Counted from the first letter of the stretch, positions 8,542-19,181 are shown. The stretch: 64,000 nucleotides of DNA from Mycobacteriaceae bacterium (GCA_019245755.1 JAFARC010000043.1:1-64000), one strand, 5' to 3'. The notes: a model not told the origin generated them from the sequence alone. Numbers and translations: made by a program.

Positions 8542-9792
8542 GTGGCGGAGAGCTGCTCCGTCGTCCTGCTGATCGCGGTGCTGGCGTGGGCGGTGATTCG
8601 CCCGTTCGGGTGGCCGGAGGCGGTGATCGCCGTGCCCGCCGCCGGCGTTGCGGCGCTGATCGGCGCCATCACGGTCGCCGACACAGCCAGCGAATTGTCG
8701 AAATTGGCGCCGGTGGTGGGCTTTCTGGCGGCCGTGCTCGTGTTGGCCCAGCTGTGTGCCGCCGAGGGCTTGTTCGACTGGTGCGGAGTATGGATGGCGC
8801 GCGTCGCGCACGGTCGGCCTGGCCGGTTGCTGCTCGGAGTATTCGCGGTGGCCTCGCTCGTGACGGCGGTGTTCAGCCTCGACGCCACGATCGTGCTGTT
8901 GACACCGGTGGTGTTCGCCACCGCGGCTCGGCTGGGGGTGCGGGCGCGGCCCCATGTCTACGCGTGTGCCCACCTCTCCAATACCGCCTCGCTGCTGCTA
9001 CCGGTGTCGAACCTGACGAACCTGTTGGCGTTCGGCGCGGTCGGGTTCAGTTTCGTGCGGTTCGCGAGCGTGATGACGCTGCCCTGGATCGCGGGTATCG
9101 CCGTGGAATACTTTGTTTTTCGGCGTTACTTCGCAACGGACCTGTCCTTGGCCGCGAGCGCCTCAGATGCCCGTCCCGTGGCGCCGCCCTGCTTTGCGAT
9201 CGCCACCGTGGCGGCCACTCTGGCCGGGTTCGTCATCACCTCGGCGGTGGGGGTCAATCCGGCGTGGGCAGCCGCCGCAGGCGCGCTCGTGCTGGCGCTG
9301 CGCGCGTTGCCGCGCAGAAGGACAACCCTGCTGGGCATCGTTTCCGCAGCCGATCTGCCGTTCCTGGCATTCGTACTGGCGCTGGCGGTCGTGGTGCGCG
9401 CGGTCATCGACAACGGGCTCGACGCCGCGTTGCGCGGCTGGCTTCCGCACAACACCACGCTGGCAGCGTTGCTCACGATCGCGGCCGTGGCGGCGGTGCT
9501 GGCGAATGTGATCAACAATCTGCCGGCGGTGCTGGTGCTGCTTCCGCTGACCGCCCCGGCCGGCGCGCCGGCCGTGCTCGCGGTGCTGATCGGGGTCAAC
9601 ATCGGGCCGAACCTGACCTACGCCGGCTCGTTGGCCACGCTGCTGTGGCGGCGGATCCTTCGTCGGCACAACCACGCCGCGGGCCTGGCCGACTTCACGG
9701 TCCTCGGCTTACTCACCATGCCTGCCGCGCTCGTGGCCGCCGTGGTGGCATTGTGGTTATCTCTGCACGTACTGGGAGGCTATGGGCCATGA
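8542..9792 (+). CDS. arsB2: ArsB/NhaD-type integral membrane transporter (ArsB2-like)
   Basis: The polytopic membrane protein (416 aa, about 10-12 hydrophobic segments) belongs to the ion-transporter superfamily with ArsB and NhaD: LDATIVLLTPVVFATAARLG, SNTASLLLPVSNLTNLLAFG and NVINNLPAVLVLLPLT are the paired re-entrant or Asn-rich motifs of that fold. It corresponds to Rv3578 (annotated arsB2). No arsR, arsC or arsenite-specific gene lies nearby, so arsenite export is not supported here; an anion/proton or Na+/H+ role is equally possible. The start is GTG. The stop overlaps the downstream UspA-like start (ATGA), indicating translational coupling. Confidence 0.85.
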   Translation: MAESCSVVLLIAVLAWAVIRPFGWPEAVIAVPAAGVAALIGAITVADTASELSKLAPVVGFLAAVLVLAQLCAAEGLFDWCGVWMARVAHGRPGRLLLGVFAVASLVTAVFSLDATIVLLTPVVFATAARLGVRARPHVYACAHLSNTASLLLPVSNLTNLLAFGAVGFSFVRFASVMTLPWIAGIAVEYFVFRRYFATDLSLAASASDARPVAPPCFAIATVAATLAGFVITSAVGVNPAWAAAAGALVLALRALPRRRTTLLGIVSAADLPFLAFVLALAVVVRAVIDNGLDAALRGWLPHNTTLAALLTIAAVAAVLANVINNLPAVLVLLPLTAPAGAPAVLAVLIGVNIGPNLTYAGSLATLLWRRILRRHNHAAGLADFTVLGLLTMPAALVAAVVALWLSLHVLGGYGP

Positions 9793-10265
9793 CGGTGGTC
9801 ACCTGGATCGTCGAAGCCACCTGGCCTGCGTGTGTCGAGGCCGTCCGCCGGTACACGACACCCGACACCGATGTTGTCCTTCTCCACGTGACCGACCCGG
9901 ATGTGGCCGACGTCGCACACGGCGCCTACGCGGGGCTGCTTGGACGCCGCCCCCGCCGGGACCCCGGTGGTCAGGTCGAAAGCCTGGCGTCCGCGGCGGC
10001 GCACAACCTGCTCGATGAGGCCGCCGCCCGGTTGGGCCGCCGGTGCACCAACGTCGAACGGACCGGACGAGTCGAACGCGAGGTGGTCGGCGCCGCCGGC
10101 GGCGCCGAACTGCTGATCCTCGCCCGGGACGGCGAACTCGGCCACCTCGGGCCCGGAAGCCTCGGACACGCCACCAGGTTCATCGTCGACCACGCTCCGT
10201 GCCCGGTGCTGCTGGTTTGGCCGGTCCCGCCGCCCGCGATCGACACGCTGCCGACGCATCCGTAG
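9789..10265 (+). CDS. UspA-like universal stress protein, coupled to the ArsB-type transporter
   Basis: This 158-aa protein has the alpha/beta pattern of UspA: an N-terminal beta strand (TVVTWIVEATWPACVEAV), VVLLHVTDPD, and a C-terminal nucleotide-loop region GELGHLGPGSLGHATRFIVD followed by APCPVLLVW, the classic terminal strand. The ATP-loop glycines are only partly conserved, so nucleotide binding is uncertain. The ATG overlaps the transporter stop by 4 bases (ATGA). Obligate coupling suggests it senses or regulates the permease; several ion transporters carry Usp domains fused at their C-terminus, and this looks like the split form. Confidence 0.75.
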   Translation: MTVVTWIVEATWPACVEAVRRYTTPDTDVVLLHVTDPDVADVAHGAYAGLLGRRPRRDPGGQVESLASAAAHNLLDEAAARLGRRCTNVERTGRVEREVVGAAGGAELLILARDGELGHLGPGSLGHATRFIVDHAPCPVLLVWPVPPPAIDTLPTHP

Positions 10266-10279
10266 CGCCCGCGACGGAG

Positions 10280-11218
10280 TCAGCGTCGTCGTTGCCGGGC
10301 GACCTCGGCCAGCACCACACCGGCCGCGACGGCGGCGTTCAGCGATTCAGTCAACCCCGCCATCGGGATCGACACGATCGCGTCGGCGTTTTCACGGACC
10401 AGCCGTGACAGGCCCTTGCCCTCGGAACCGACAACGATCACCAGGTCGTCTGTGCCGTCGAGTTCGTCGAGCGTGGTGTCGCCGCCGGCATCCAGGCCGA
10501 CCACCCGAATTCCCCGCGCGGCCCAATCCCGGAGTGTCCGATTGAGGTTCGTGGCCCGGGCGACGGGAATCCTGGCCGCCGCCCCGGCACTGGTGCGCCA
10601 CGCCACCGCAGACACTGACGCGCTGCGCCGCTGCGGGATCAGCACTCCGTGACCGCCGAAGGCAGCCACCGAGCGGACGATGGCGCCGAGGTTACGCGGA
10701 TCGGAGATGTTGTCCAGCGCCACGATCAGCGCGGGTTCGGTGTCTTCGCGCGACGCGGCCAGCAGGTCGTCCGGATGGGCGTAGTCGTACGGCGGTACCT
10801 GCAGCGCGATGCCCTGATGCAGCCCATTGGCGCTGATCCGGTCGAGGTCGGCTCTGGGCACCTCCAGGATCGGAGTGCCCGAATCGGCTGCCCGGCTAAC
10901 GGATTCGGTCAGCCGCTCGTCGGCCTCCGCGCCGAGCGCGACGTAAAGCGCATTGGCCGGCACTCCGGCACGCAGGCATTCGAGCACCGGGTTGCGACCC
11001 AGCACGACTTCGGTGTCGTCGATCTTCTTGCCGGGACGGCGCGACTGTTGCTTGCCCGCAGCGCGTTTGGCCGCAGGATGGTGTGGCCGCAGGTGCGCCG
11101 GTGGAGTCGCCCCGCGGCCTTCCAGTCCGCGCCTGCGGACACCTCCCGAGCCGACGGTCGGGCCCTTCTTGGTGCCGGGCTTGCGCACCGCGCCTCGACG
11201 CCGGGAATTTCCGGCCAT
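10280..11218 (-). CDS. rlmB: SpoU-family 23S rRNA/tRNA 2'-O-methyltransferase (RlmB type)
   Basis: This is a SAM-dependent ribose methyltransferase with the SPOUT trefoil-knot fold. The first about 70 residues are a basic, disordered tail ([19 protein letters not shown]) typical of actinobacterial members. A substrate-binding domain follows ([23 protein letters not shown]), then SpoU motifs [32 protein letters not shown] and [20 protein letters not shown]. It is 312 aa. It corresponds to Rv3579c. The exact nucleotide target is not provable from sequence. It is last in the carD-ispD-ispF-cysS operon and starts directly at the cysS stop. Confidence 0.9.
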   Translation of the reverse strand: MAGNSRRRGAVRKPGTKKGPTVGSGGVRRRGLEGRGATPPAHLRPHHPAAKRAAGKQQSRRPGKKIDDTEVVLGRNPVLECLRAGVPANALYVALGAEADERLTESVSRAADSGTPILEVPRADLDRISANGLHQGIALQVPPYDYAHPDDLLAASREDTEPALIVALDNISDPRNLGAIVRSVAAFGGHGVLIPQRRSASVSAVAWRTSAGAAARIPVARATNLNRTLRDWAARGIRVVGLDAGGDTTLDELDGTDDLVIVVGSEGKGLSRLVRENADAIVSIPMAGLTESLNAAVAAGVVLAEVARQRRR

Positions 11219-12628
11219 CTACTTGTTGTCCCCGCCCAGCAAGGACCACTGCGGCCCGTCGGCGGTGTCGGTGACCTCAATCCCGGCTTTCTTCAGCCGG
11301 TCTCGGATCGCATCGGCCCGTGCCCAGTCGCGGCGTTCGCGGGCCTCTTCGCGGCGTTCCAACTCGGCGTGCACCAGCACGTCGACCGCCGCGAGCGCGG
11401 TCGACGTCTCCTCCCGCGAATCCCAGTGCTCGTCGAGCGGGTCACAACCCAAAATGCCCATCATGGCCCGGATCTCGCTCGCCCTACCCAACGCGGCCTC
11501 GTGATCGCCGGACTCCAGCGCCCGGTTGCCGTCAGCGCGTGCGGCGTGAACCTCGGCCAGCGCGATCGGCACGGCCAGGTCGTCGTCTAGCGCGGCGGCG
11601 AATCGCGGCGTCCACATCCCCGGCGCCACGGCGCCGATCCGGTTACGCACGCGGTGCAAAAACTCCTCGATGCCGCTGTAGGCATTGACCGCGTCCTGCA
11701 GCGCGGTCTCCGAGAACTCCAGCATCGATCGGTAGTGGGCGCTGCCGAGGTAGTAGCGCAGCTCCGCCGGGCGTACCCGCTGCAGCACCGCCGGGATCGA
11801 CAGCACGTTGCCAAGCGACTTGCTCATCTTCTCGCCACCCATGGTGACCCAGCCGTTATGCAGCCAATAGCGGGCGAACGGGTCACCTGCGGCGCGTGCC
11901 TGCGCGATCTCGTTTTCGTGGTGCGGGAACACCAGATCCATGCCGCCGGCATGAATGTCGAACTCGGGGCCGAGGTACTCGTGTGCCATTGCGACACATT
12001 CCGAATGCCAGCCCGGCCGGCCCCGGCCCCACGGTGTCGGCCAGGACGGCTCGCCAGGCTTCGCACCCTTCCACAGTGTGAAGTCGCGCTGGTCGCGCTT
12101 TCCCGCGCCGACACCCTCGCCCTGGTGAACGTCCTCGATCTTGTGCCCGGACAACCTGCCGTACTCTGCGAAGCTCAGCACGTCGAAGTAGACGTCGCCG
12201 GCGCCGGTGTAGGCATGCCCGGTGTCGATCAGCCGCTGGATCAGCTCGACGATCTGGGTGATGTGGCCGGTGGCCCGGGGTTCCGCCGATGGCGGCAGCA
12301 CCCCCAGCGCGTCGTATGCGGCCGAGAACGCCCGCTCATGGGTGGCGGCCCATTCCCACCATGCCCTGCCCGCGTCGGCTGCCTTGTTGAGGATCTTGTC
12401 GTCGATGTCGGTCACGTTGCGGATGAACGCCACGTCGAAGCCGCGGGCCAGCAGCCATCGGCGCAGCACGTCGAATGCCACACCGCTGCGGACATGCCCG
12501 ATGTGCGGCAGGCCCTGCACGGTCGCGCCGCACAAGTAAAACGACACATGGCCGGGTCGCAGGGGCACGAAGTCGCGCACGGCACCGGTGTAGGTGTCGT
12601 AGAGCCGCAGCTGCCCGCGATCGGTCAC
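11219..12628 (-). CDS. cysS: Cysteinyl-tRNA synthetase
   Basis: This class I aminoacyl-tRNA synthetase charges tRNA-Cys. Signatures: [16 protein letters not shown] with the HIGH motif (about residues 42-45), a zinc-binding set beginning at FYLCG and including HSEC and HHENEIAQ, and [10 protein letters not shown] (KMSKS) for ATP. The 469-aa length is normal. The start is GTG. It lies between ispF (19 bases) and rlmB (adjacent) in the same leftward operon, as in M. tuberculosis (Rv3580c). The mycothiol ligase MshC is a paralogue, but the position and full-length anticodon-binding C-terminus favour CysS. Confidence 0.95.
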   Translation of the reverse strand: MTDRGQLRLYDTYTGAVRDFVPLRPGHVSFYLCGATVQGLPHIGHVRSGVAFDVLRRWLLARGFDVAFIRNVTDIDDKILNKAADAGRAWWEWAATHERAFSAAYDALGVLPPSAEPRATGHITQIVELIQRLIDTGHAYTGAGDVYFDVLSFAEYGRLSGHKIEDVHQGEGVGAGKRDQRDFTLWKGAKPGEPSWPTPWGRGRPGWHSECVAMAHEYLGPEFDIHAGGMDLVFPHHENEIAQARAAGDPFARYWLHNGWVTMGGEKMSKSLGNVLSIPAVLQRVRPAELRYYLGSAHYRSMLEFSETALQDAVNAYSGIEEFLHRVRNRIGAVAPGMWTPRFAAALDDDLAVPIALAEVHAARADGNRALESGDHEAALGRASEIRAMMGILGCDPLDEHWDSREETSTALAAVDVLVHAELERREEARERRDWARADAIRDRLKKAGIEVTDTADGPQWSLLGGDNK

Positions 12629-12647
12629 GACGCGCCAGCTTACCGGC

Positions 12648-13124
12648 CTATTCCGCGCCGACTACCAATGCCGTCGCGATGGCGGCTAATCCCTCGCCGC
12701 GGCCCGTCAGCCCGAGTCCGTCGGTGGTGGTGGCCGATACCGAGACCGGGGCGCCCAGGGCCTCCGACAGCACGTTCTGCGCCTCCGCCCGGCGCGGTCC
12801 GATCTTGGGCCGGTTGCCGATCACCTGCACTGCCGCGTTGACGACGGTGTAGCCCTGCCCGGCCAGTAAGCCGCGGACGTGCACCAGCATGTCGCGCCCG
12901 CTCGCCCCGTCCCAGCGGGGATCACCGACGCCGAACACCGCGCCGACATCGCCGAGGGCCGCCGCCGACAGCACGGCGTCGCAGAGCGCGTGAGCGGCGA
13001 CGTCGCCGTCGGAATGACCCGCGCAGCCGTCCGCGTCTGCGAACAATAACCCCACGAGCCAGCATGCTCGGCCCGGTTCGATGGGGTGCACGTCGGTGCC
13101 CAGGCCGACCCGCAGACCATTCAC
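12648..13124 (-). CDS. ispF: IspF, 2-C-methyl-D-erythritol 2,4-cyclodiphosphate synthase
   Basis: IspF forms the cyclic diphosphate in the non-mevalonate isoprenoid pathway that supplies decaprenyl phosphate and menaquinone. The start region has [10 protein letters not shown] (metal ligands Asp and His), then [15 protein letters not shown] (zinc His), IGNRPKIGP, and [18 protein letters not shown] at the C-terminus. The GTG start at 13124 gives 158 aa, the family length, and overlaps the ispD stop by 4 bases (GTGA), so translation is coupled. The reading frame continues open upstream into ispD, but that part is antisense-like and not IspF sequence. Confidence 0.95.
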   Translation of the reverse strand: MNGLRVGLGTDVHPIEPGRACWLVGLLFADADGCAGHSDGDVAAHALCDAVLSAAALGDVGAVFGVGDPRWDGASGRDMLVHVRGLLAGQGYTVVNAAVQVIGNRPKIGPRRAEAQNVLSEALGAPVSVSATTTDGLGLTGRGEGLAAIATALVVGAE

Positions 13125-13789
13125 CCGCTGCTCCGCAGCGCCGCTTCGGCCAACAGCACATCCAGGCCCGTGGTGATCTTGAACGCCAGCGGATCCCCGT
13201 CCACAACGTGTACCTGGCCACCAATGCGCTCGATCATCGACGCGTCGTCGGTGACCGGCAGGTTTCCGGCGCGCGCATACGCCTCGCGCAACAACGGGGC
13301 CTGGAAACCCTGCGGCGTCTGCACCGCGCGCAGACCCGCCCGCTCGGGCGTCGCGATCACGACACCATTGGCGTCCACCGCCTTGATGGTGTCGGACACC
13401 GGCAGCACCGGGATCACCGCGGGTAGGCCGGCGCGAAGGGCCGCCACCACGCGCACGATCAGGCTCGTCGGCGTGAGCGCTCGCGCCGCGTCGTGCACCA
13501 GGATCCAGTCCGCGTCGTCGACTGCTCCGAGCGCCAGCCGGACGGATTCGGTGCGGTCCGCGCCGCCGGCCACGATCGTTGCGGCGTCGCCGACCAGCAG
13601 CTTGGCGTCGTCGAGGTTGGTGGCCGGCACGGCGACCACGACACGATCGACGACACCGGAGTCCAGCAGGCCGGCCACGGCCCGTTGCAGCACTGTCCGG
13701 CCGCCGATGTCGACGAACGCTTTCGGTTTGGCGGCGGCCAGCCGCTCGCCGGACCCCGCGGCCGGGACGACCGCGACCGTGCGCACCAC
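13121..13789 (-). CDS. ispD: IspD, 2-C-methyl-D-erythritol 4-phosphate cytidylyltransferase
   Basis: IspD transfers CMP from CTP to MEP, the third step of the non-mevalonate pathway. It has the nucleotidyltransferase N-terminus [21 protein letters not shown] (CTP-binding), [23 protein letters not shown] and VTDDASMIE. The 222-aa length matches the family. It starts with GTG, 3 bases after the carD stop, and is coupled to ispF by a 4-base overlap. This carD-ispD-ispF order is conserved with Rv3583c-Rv3581c. Confidence 0.95.
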   Translation of the reverse strand: MVRTVAVVPAAGSGERLAAAKPKAFVDIGGRTVLQRAVAGLLDSGVVDRVVVAVPATNLDDAKLLVGDAATIVAGGADRTESVRLALGAVDDADWILVHDAARALTPTSLIVRVVAALRAGLPAVIPVLPVSDTIKAVDANGVVIATPERAGLRAVQTPQGFQAPLLREAYARAGNLPVTDDASMIERIGGQVHVVDGDPLAFKITTGLDVLLAEAALRSSG

Positions 13790-13792
13790 CCG

Positions 13793-14350
<558 letters not shown>

Positions 14351-14447
14351 TCAGGGGCATCTCCGGTGAAGAATGGGGGTTGACATGGTGACGAAATCGT
14401 GCTTCTGGCCACCCCCCACCTGCTTGGCAGGGTGGCGCATTGACACC

Positions 14448-14482
14448 TCGGCAGCGCAATCGCCGGGTCACTGCGCTGCCGA
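14448..14482. repeat. Perfect 11-bp inverted repeat upstream of lpqE
   Basis: TCGGCAGCGCA (14448-14458) and TGCGCTGCCGA (14472-14482) are exact inverse complements with a 13-base loop. It lies 80 bases upstream of the lpqE start and 167 upstream of carD. There is no T-run on either side, so it is not a standard terminator. An operator for a dimeric regulator or a 5' leader hairpin are the main options. Confidence 0.6.
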
Positions 14483-14561
14483 AGCCCCGACCTACTACTG
14501 TGCATAGTCGAACGCTGGCGGCCCACCGTGCGGCCGATCGCTAGTCGAGCAGGAGACTCCC

Positions 14562-15113
14562 GTGAACCGCTTCAAGACCCGCGCCTCGGCCGTCCGCGGA
14601 CTGGCCGCCCTCAGCGTGGTTGCCGCCGTGACGCTGACTGGGTGCGGGGCGGGCCAGATATCGCAGACCTCCTCGCAAGAGTCGGCGGTCAACGGCAGCA
14701 GCACGAACGTCGGTCAGGTCGCGCTGCGTGACGTCAGGATCCAGGCAGCTCAGACAACCGACGCGGTGCAGCCCGGCAAGACCGTCGACTTGTTGTTCAT
14801 CGCGACGAACCAGTCGGCGGACACCCAGGACCGGCTGCTGAGCGTCTCCTCCGACCTCGGATCGGTCGCGGTGAACGGCGACGCGGTGGTGCCGCCTCTG
14901 GGCTCGCTGCTGGTGGGTGCGCCGTATCAGCAGGACGCCACCGCGCTCAGCTCGGTCAAGCCGGCCAACCTGGTCTCCGCGACCATCACGTTGAACAAGC
15001 CGATTACCAGCGGACCGCTCTACAAGTTCACCTTCACGTTCGAGCGCAACGGACAGGCGACGCTGGGCGTGCCGGTCACCGCACCGGAAGCCGCGCCCCG
15101 CTCCGGCGGCTGA
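14562..15113 (+). CDS. lpqE: Lipoprotein LpqE
   Basis: This 183-aa predicted lipoprotein has a twin basic N-terminus (VNRFKTRASAVRG), a hydrophobic core, and lipobox LTGC at about residues 24-27, so it should be diacylated and exported. The mature part is a beta-rich domain (QVALRDVRIQAAQ, DLLFIATNQSADTQDRLLSVSSD, TLNKPITSG), resembling small copper-chaperone-like or Ig-like lipoprotein domains, though no metal motif is evident. The start is GTG with CAGGAGA about 8 bases upstream. It corresponds to Rv3584. It is divergent from carD, with an 11-bp inverted repeat in the spacer. Function unknown. Confidence 0.88.
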   Translation: MNRFKTRASAVRGLAALSVVAAVTLTGCGAGQISQTSSQESAVNGSSTNVGQVALRDVRIQAAQTTDAVQPGKTVDLLFIATNQSADTQDRLLSVSSDLGSVAVNGDAVVPPLGSLLVGAPYQQDATALSSVKPANLVSATITLNKPITSGPLYKFTFTFERNGQATLGVPVTAPEAAPRSGG

Positions 15114-15146
15114 CGGGGACACTGGCTATGTGTCGGTCGGGGCGGA

Positions 15147-15152
15147 TACCGT
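15147..15152 (+). promoter_or_regulatory. -10 element of a likely leaderless radA promoter
   Basis: TACCGT (TANNNT) ends 6 bases before the radA GTG, with no Shine-Dalgarno between. This spacing fits a mycobacterial leaderless transcript. Confidence 0.45.
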
Positions 15153-15158
15153 CTCGGC

Positions 15159-16583
15159 GTGGCCAAGACCCGCACCCACTACCTGTGTTCGGACTGCGGG
15201 CATGCAATGGCGAAGTGGCTTGGCCGGTGCCCGAACTGCGGCACCTGGGGCACGCTCGATGAGGTCGCCATCGCCGGGCGGCCGCCAGCGGTTGGCAACC
15301 AGTCAATAGCCCCCGCGGTGCGGATCAGCTCCATCGCCGCAGGTAAGACACGGCATTACCCCACCGACGTCAGTGAACTCGACCGGGTGCTTGGCGGCGG
15401 GGTGGTGCCGGGATCGGTGACGCTGCTGGCCGGCGAGCCGGGGGTCGGCAAGTCGACACTGCTGCTCGAGGTCGTCCACCGGTGGGCGCATGGCGGCCGG
15501 CGTGCGCTGTACCTGTCCGGCGAGGAGTCGAAGGGCCAAATCAGGATGCGCGCCGAGCGCACCGGGTGCAGCCATGACGAGGTGTTTCTGGCCGCCGACA
15601 CGGACCTGCACGCGGTGCTGACTCAGATCGACACCGTCAAGCCGAGCCTGGTCGTCGTGGACTCGGTGCAGACCATGTCGACCACCGAGGCCGACGGTGT
15701 CACCGGCGGCGTGACGCAGGTGCGCGCGATCACCACCGCGCTGACGATGGCCGCCAAGACCACCGGGGTGGCCATGATCCTGGTCGGCCACGTCACCAAG
15801 GATGGGGCGATCGCCGGCCCGCGCACGCTGGAGCACCTCGTCGACGTGGTGCTGCATTTCGAAGGTGACCGCCATTCCGCGCTTCGGATGGTTCGCGGGG
15901 TCAAGAACCGCTTCGGCACCGCCGACGAGGTCGGCTGTTTCTTGTTGCATGACAGTGGAATCGAATGCGTCGCAGACCCGTCGGGACTGTTTTTGGACCA
16001 GCGGCCCGAGCCGGTGCCGGGCACCGCGGTGACGGTCACGCTGGACGGTAAGCGGCCGCTGATCGGTGAAGTGCAGGCATTGCTGCTGCCGTCCCCCAAC
16101 GCTTCACCCCGGCGCGCGGTGAGCGGCATCGACCAAGCTCGCGCCGCGATGATCAGCGCGGTGCTGACGAAGCGGGCCAACATGTGGCGCCTCGCGGCGT
16201 CGGACATCTATCTGTCCACCGTCGGCGGCATGCGGCTCACCGACCCTTCCTCGGACCTGGCTGTCGCACTGGCGATGGCGTCGGCGTGCCAGGAACAGCC
16301 GCTGCCCAGCACGGCGGTGGTGATTGGAGAGGTGGGACTGGCAGGAGACCTGCGCCGGGTCGCCGGCATGGAGCGGCGGCTCGCCGAGGCGGCGCGGCTG
16401 GGGTTCACCACCGCGCTGATTCCGCAGGGCACGAAGAGCGTGCCCAGCGAAATTTGCGCGATGCCGGCCAAGACCCTCAGCGGTGCCTTGGGCCTCTTGC
16501 AGGAGATCACCGTCAAGACGTGCGAAACTGCACCGCAGCGATTGCTGGAGCCGCCCAAGGACGACGAGCAGAACTGGTTATGA
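15159..16583 (+). CDS. radA: RadA (Sms), recombination/branch-migration ATPase
   Basis: RadA promotes processing and branch migration of recombination intermediates alongside RecA. In order: an N-terminal C4 zinc finger (CSDCG...CPNCG, residues 9-27), a RecA-like ATPase with Walker [10 protein letters not shown] (about 91-99), the RadA-specific KNRFG motif (about 250), and a C-terminal Lon-protease-like domain ([12 protein letters not shown] to LGLLQEI). The 474-aa length is typical. The start is GTG. The stop overlaps the disA ATG (ATGA), so the repair ATPase and c-di-AMP synthase are translationally coupled; RadA is reported to affect DisA activity in mycobacteria. Confidence 0.95.
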   Translation: MAKTRTHYLCSDCGHAMAKWLGRCPNCGTWGTLDEVAIAGRPPAVGNQSIAPAVRISSIAAGKTRHYPTDVSELDRVLGGGVVPGSVTLLAGEPGVGKSTLLLEVVHRWAHGGRRALYLSGEESKGQIRMRAERTGCSHDEVFLAADTDLHAVLTQIDTVKPSLVVVDSVQTMSTTEADGVTGGVTQVRAITTALTMAAKTTGVAMILVGHVTKDGAIAGPRTLEHLVDVVLHFEGDRHSALRMVRGVKNRFGTADEVGCFLLHDSGIECVADPSGLFLDQRPEPVPGTAVTVTLDGKRPLIGEVQALLLPSPNASPRRAVSGIDQARAAMISAVLTKRANMWRLAASDIYLSTVGGMRLTDPSSDLAVALAMASACQEQPLPSTAVVIGEVGLAGDLRRVAGMERRLAEAARLGFTTALIPQGTKSVPSEICAMPAKTLSGALGLLQEITVKTCETAPQRLLEPPKDDEQNWL

Positions 16584-17719
16584 CCTCACCCGACACGAGC
16601 GCCGCGCGGCCGCGACCGACCACGACGTCGGACACGAAGGCGCCGGTGGTGCATCCGGCGCTGCGGCAGACGCTCGGCCGGCTGGCGCCCGGCACCGCGC
16701 TGCGCGACGGGCTGGAACGCATCCTCAGGGGGCGCACCGGGGCGCTTATCGTGCTGGGCTACGACGAACGCGTCGAGGCGATCTGCGACGGCGGCTTCAC
16801 ATTGGACGTGAGTTTCGCCCCGACCCGCCTGCGTGAGCTGTCGAAGATGGACGGCGCGCTGGTGCTTTCCACCGACGGCAGCCGCATCATGCGGGCCAAC
16901 GTGCAGCTGGTCCCCGACCCGTCGATCCCCACCGACGAATCGGGCACCCGGCACCGGTCGGCTGAACGCACGTCGATCCAGACCGGCTATCCCGTGGTGT
17001 CGGTCAGCCACTCGATGAGCATCGTCACCGTCTACGTGGCTGGCGAGCGGCACGTCATGGCCGACTCGTCCACGATTCTTTCCCGGGCAAACCAGGCCGT
17101 CGCGACCCTCGAGCGCTACAAGGCCCGCCTCGACGAGGTGGGCCGGCAGCTGTCGACGGCCGAGATCGAGGACTTCGTCACGCTGCGCGATGTGATGACG
17201 GTCGTGCAGCGGCTGGAGATGGTGCGCCGCATCAGCCTCGAGATCGACGAGCACGTCGTCGAATTGGGCACCGACGGACGCCAGCTCAAGCTTCAGCTCG
17301 AGGAGCTGGTCGGCGGCAACGACGCGGCCCGTGAGCTGATCGTGCGCGACTATCATGCCTACCCCGATCCCCCCAGCGCGTCCCAGGTAGAGGCAACGCT
17401 CGACGAACTCGACCAGCTGTCCGATGCCGAGCTCCTCGACGTGATGGCGTTGGCAAAGGTTTTCGGCTACCCCTCGACCGCCGAAGCCCAGGATTCGGCG
17501 GTGAGCCCGCGCGGCTACCGCGCGATGGCGGGCATCCCGCGGCTGCAGTTCGCCCACATCGACCTGTTGGTGCGGGCCTTCGGCTCCCTGCAGGGACTGT
17601 TGGCCGCCAGCGCCACCGATCTGCAGAAAGTGGAAGGTATCGGGGCGATGTGGGCACGCCACATCCGGGAGGGCCTTTCGCAGCTGGCCGAGTCGACGAT
17701 CGCCGACCGACTCACCTAA
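16580..17719 (+). CDS. disA: DisA, diadenylate cyclase with DNA-binding domain
   Basis: DisA makes c-di-AMP from two ATP and scans DNA for branched structures. The N-terminal DAC domain carries the catalytic DGA (in [14 protein letters not shown], about residue 93) and RHR (GTRHRSAER, about 130) motifs. A helical linker follows, and a C-terminal helix-hairpin-helix region ([20 protein letters not shown]) binds DNA. From the ATG at 16580 it is 379 aa, about 20 longer than Rv3586, the excess being a Thr/Pro-rich N-terminus. The start overlaps the radA stop by 4 bases, which supports this start. The stop overlaps the convergent gene by 4 bases. Confidence 0.95.
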   Translation: MTSPDTSAARPRPTTTSDTKAPVVHPALRQTLGRLAPGTALRDGLERILRGRTGALIVLGYDERVEAICDGGFTLDVSFAPTRLRELSKMDGALVLSTDGSRIMRANVQLVPDPSIPTDESGTRHRSAERTSIQTGYPVVSVSHSMSIVTVYVAGERHVMADSSTILSRANQAVATLERYKARLDEVGRQLSTAEIEDFVTLRDVMTVVQRLEMVRRISLEIDEHVVELGTDGRQLKLQLEELVGGNDAARELIVRDYHAYPDPPSASQVEATLDELDQLSDAELLDVMALAKVFGYPSTAEAQDSAVSPRGYRAMAGIPRLQFAHIDLLVRAFGSLQGLLAASATDLQKVEGIGAMWARHIREGLSQLAESTIADRLT

Positions 17720-18504
17720 CCCTGACCGGGTGCGGGTCCCGGGGCGGGTCCGCCCGGTGCCGGCGGCGCCGGTGCGTCCGTCGGTGACGGCGCGGCGATG
17801 ATGAACGGCACCGGCGCCGAGCGCAGGTTGCCGAGTTGGACCACCAGGTTGTAGGTGCCCGGGCCGATCGGCTGGCGCGGCAACGGACACTGCGGCGCGG
17901 AGCCCATCCCGGTCCAGGTCACCTCGGTGGTCACCTGCTCGCCGGGGTTGAATGTCTTGACCAGCGTCTCGTTGGACGGCGCGCAGTCGAGGTTGGACCA
18001 CAACCTGTTGTTGTCCAGCGAATAGACATAGGCCGCCAGCACCGCGGCCCCGACGTCGCGCTTGCACGCCACCAGCCCGATGTTGGTGACGACCATCGTG
18101 AACTTGGGCTGGTCACCGACGTTGTACTTGGGCAGGTCGGTGAGCCCCTTGACCGCCAGGGTCGAGTCGGGACAGTCGTCACCCTCTTTGAGCACGGGCG
18201 GCGGTGTGACGGCCGCGGTTGGGGTCGGTGTCTGCGGCGGCGGCTGAACCTGGGCCGTGATTGGGGTTTTCACTTCGGGCATCGCCTGCGCGGCGCCGGG
18301 CGCTCCCGGGCCGGACTGCTTGTCCGCGTTCTTGGTGTTGGCGCCGGCACTTCCAGTCATCACGGTGACGATGACCGCGACCACGATGCCGATCACCACC
18401 ACCGCGACGCCCAGCGCAAGTCCGCGACGTCGCCAGTAGATTTGCGACGGCAGCGGGCCCCGCGGTTCCAAATCCAGCACGAACTCACGGTAAGCCCAGG
18501 TCAC
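17716..18504 (-). CDS. Single-pass membrane protein with extracytoplasmic domain (Rv3587c-like)
   Basis: This 262-aa protein of unknown function has a short cytoplasmic N-terminus, one strong membrane segment (about residues 29-51, [20 protein letters not shown]), a Pro/Thr/Gln-rich linker (about 75-105), and an exported beta-rich domain. The domain has four cysteines ([27 protein letters not shown]) that could form two disulfides. A Pro/Ala/Gly-rich tail follows. It ends inside the disA stop region (tail-to-tail, 4-base overlap) and is 44 bases downstream of canB on the same strand. Confidence 0.82.
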   Translation of the reverse strand: MTWAYREFVLDLEPRGPLPSQIYWRRRGLALGVAVVVIGIVVAVIVTVMTGSAGANTKNADKQSGPGAPGAAQAMPEVKTPITAQVQPPPQTPTPTAAVTPPPVLKEGDDCPDSTLAVKGLTDLPKYNVGDQPKFTMVVTNIGLVACKRDVGAAVLAAYVYSLDNNRLWSNLDCAPSNETLVKTFNPGEQVTTEVTWTGMGSAPQCPLPRQPIGPGTYNLVVQLGNLRSAPVPFIIAAPSPTDAPAPPAPGGPAPGPAPGQG

Positions 18505-18548
18505 CGCCAGCTGTCCGACCGCGCTCGGCGTGTCGCGGCGTTGGTCGG

Positions 18549-19181
18549 CTAACCCCTGCCTGGGGTTTCGCCGATCTCACCGAGGCAGTCCCGCAAAACC
18601 ACCCGCCCGTCCGCCAGGCGGTAGGTGAGGCCGACGATCGCCAGCTCGCCCGCCGCCACACCCTCCGCGATCGCGGTCGACCGAGAGATCAGTTGAACAC
18701 CGGTCTCCCGGACGTGGTGGGCCTCGAATTCGTCGACGCGACTCAACCCCTTGCGCCGGCCGAGCAGAATCGACGGGGTGACGCGTTCGACGAGGTCACG
18801 GACGTATCCGCCAGGCACTACGCCGTCATCGAGCGCGGTCAGGGTGGCCTTCACGGCGCCGCAGCTGTCGTGGCCGAGCACCACGATCAGCGGTACCTCC
18901 AGCACGCTGACGGCATACTCCAGCGAGCCGAGGACCGCCGAGTCCAGCACGTGACCGGCGGTGCGCACCACGAACATGTCGCCGAGGCCCTGGTCGAAGA
19001 TGATCTCGGCGGCCACCCGGCTGTCGGCGCAGCCGAACACCACCGCGGTCGGCCGCTGGGCCTCGGTGAGCGACGCGCGATGCTCGACACTCTGGCTGGG
19101 GTGTTCCGGTTTGCCGGTAACGAACCGGTCGTTACCCTCCTTGAGTGCCTTCCATGCGGTCACTGGGCTGGTCCTCGGCAT
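18549..19181 (-). CDS. canB: Beta-class carbonic anhydrase (CanB)
   Basis: This zinc enzyme interconverts CO2 and bicarbonate. Beta-CA signatures: GCADSRV (zinc Cys plus the Asp/Arg dyad, about residues 50-56) and GHDSCGAV (zinc His and Cys, about 103-110). The 210 aa from the ATG at 19181 aligns with the start of Rv3588c (207 aa); an ATG nine bases earlier is also possible. Its ATG overlaps the mutY ATG on the other strand (sequence CATGAC), so no intergenic DNA separates the two divergent genes. Confidence 0.92.
   Translation of the reverse strand: MPRTSPVTAWKALKEGNDRFVTGKPEHPSQSVEHRASLTEAQRPTAVVFGCADSRVAAEIIFDQGLGDMFVVRTAGHVLDSAVLGSLEYAVSVLEVPLIVVLGHDSCGAVKATLTALDDGVVPGGYVRDLVERVTPSILLGRRKGLSRVDEFEAHHVRETGVQLISRSTAIAEGVAAGELAIVGLTYRLADGRVVLRDCLGEIGETPGRG

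Noticed and set aside
11219..12628. Mycothiol ligase MshC instead of CysS
   Set aside because: Length, C-terminal domain and operon position with ispD, ispF and rlmB fit CysS; MshC lies elsewhere in mycobacteria.
14448..14482. Inverted repeat upstream of lpqE as a terminator
   Set aside because: Both neighbouring genes point away from it, and neither arm is followed by a T-run.
16586..18067. 493-codon frame antisense to disA
   Set aside because: It runs through disA and part of the next gene in antisense. The composition is that of a shadow frame.
18961..19179. Longer mutY starting at 18961
   Set aside because: The added 73 residues are antisense to canB and lack similarity to MutY N-termini.
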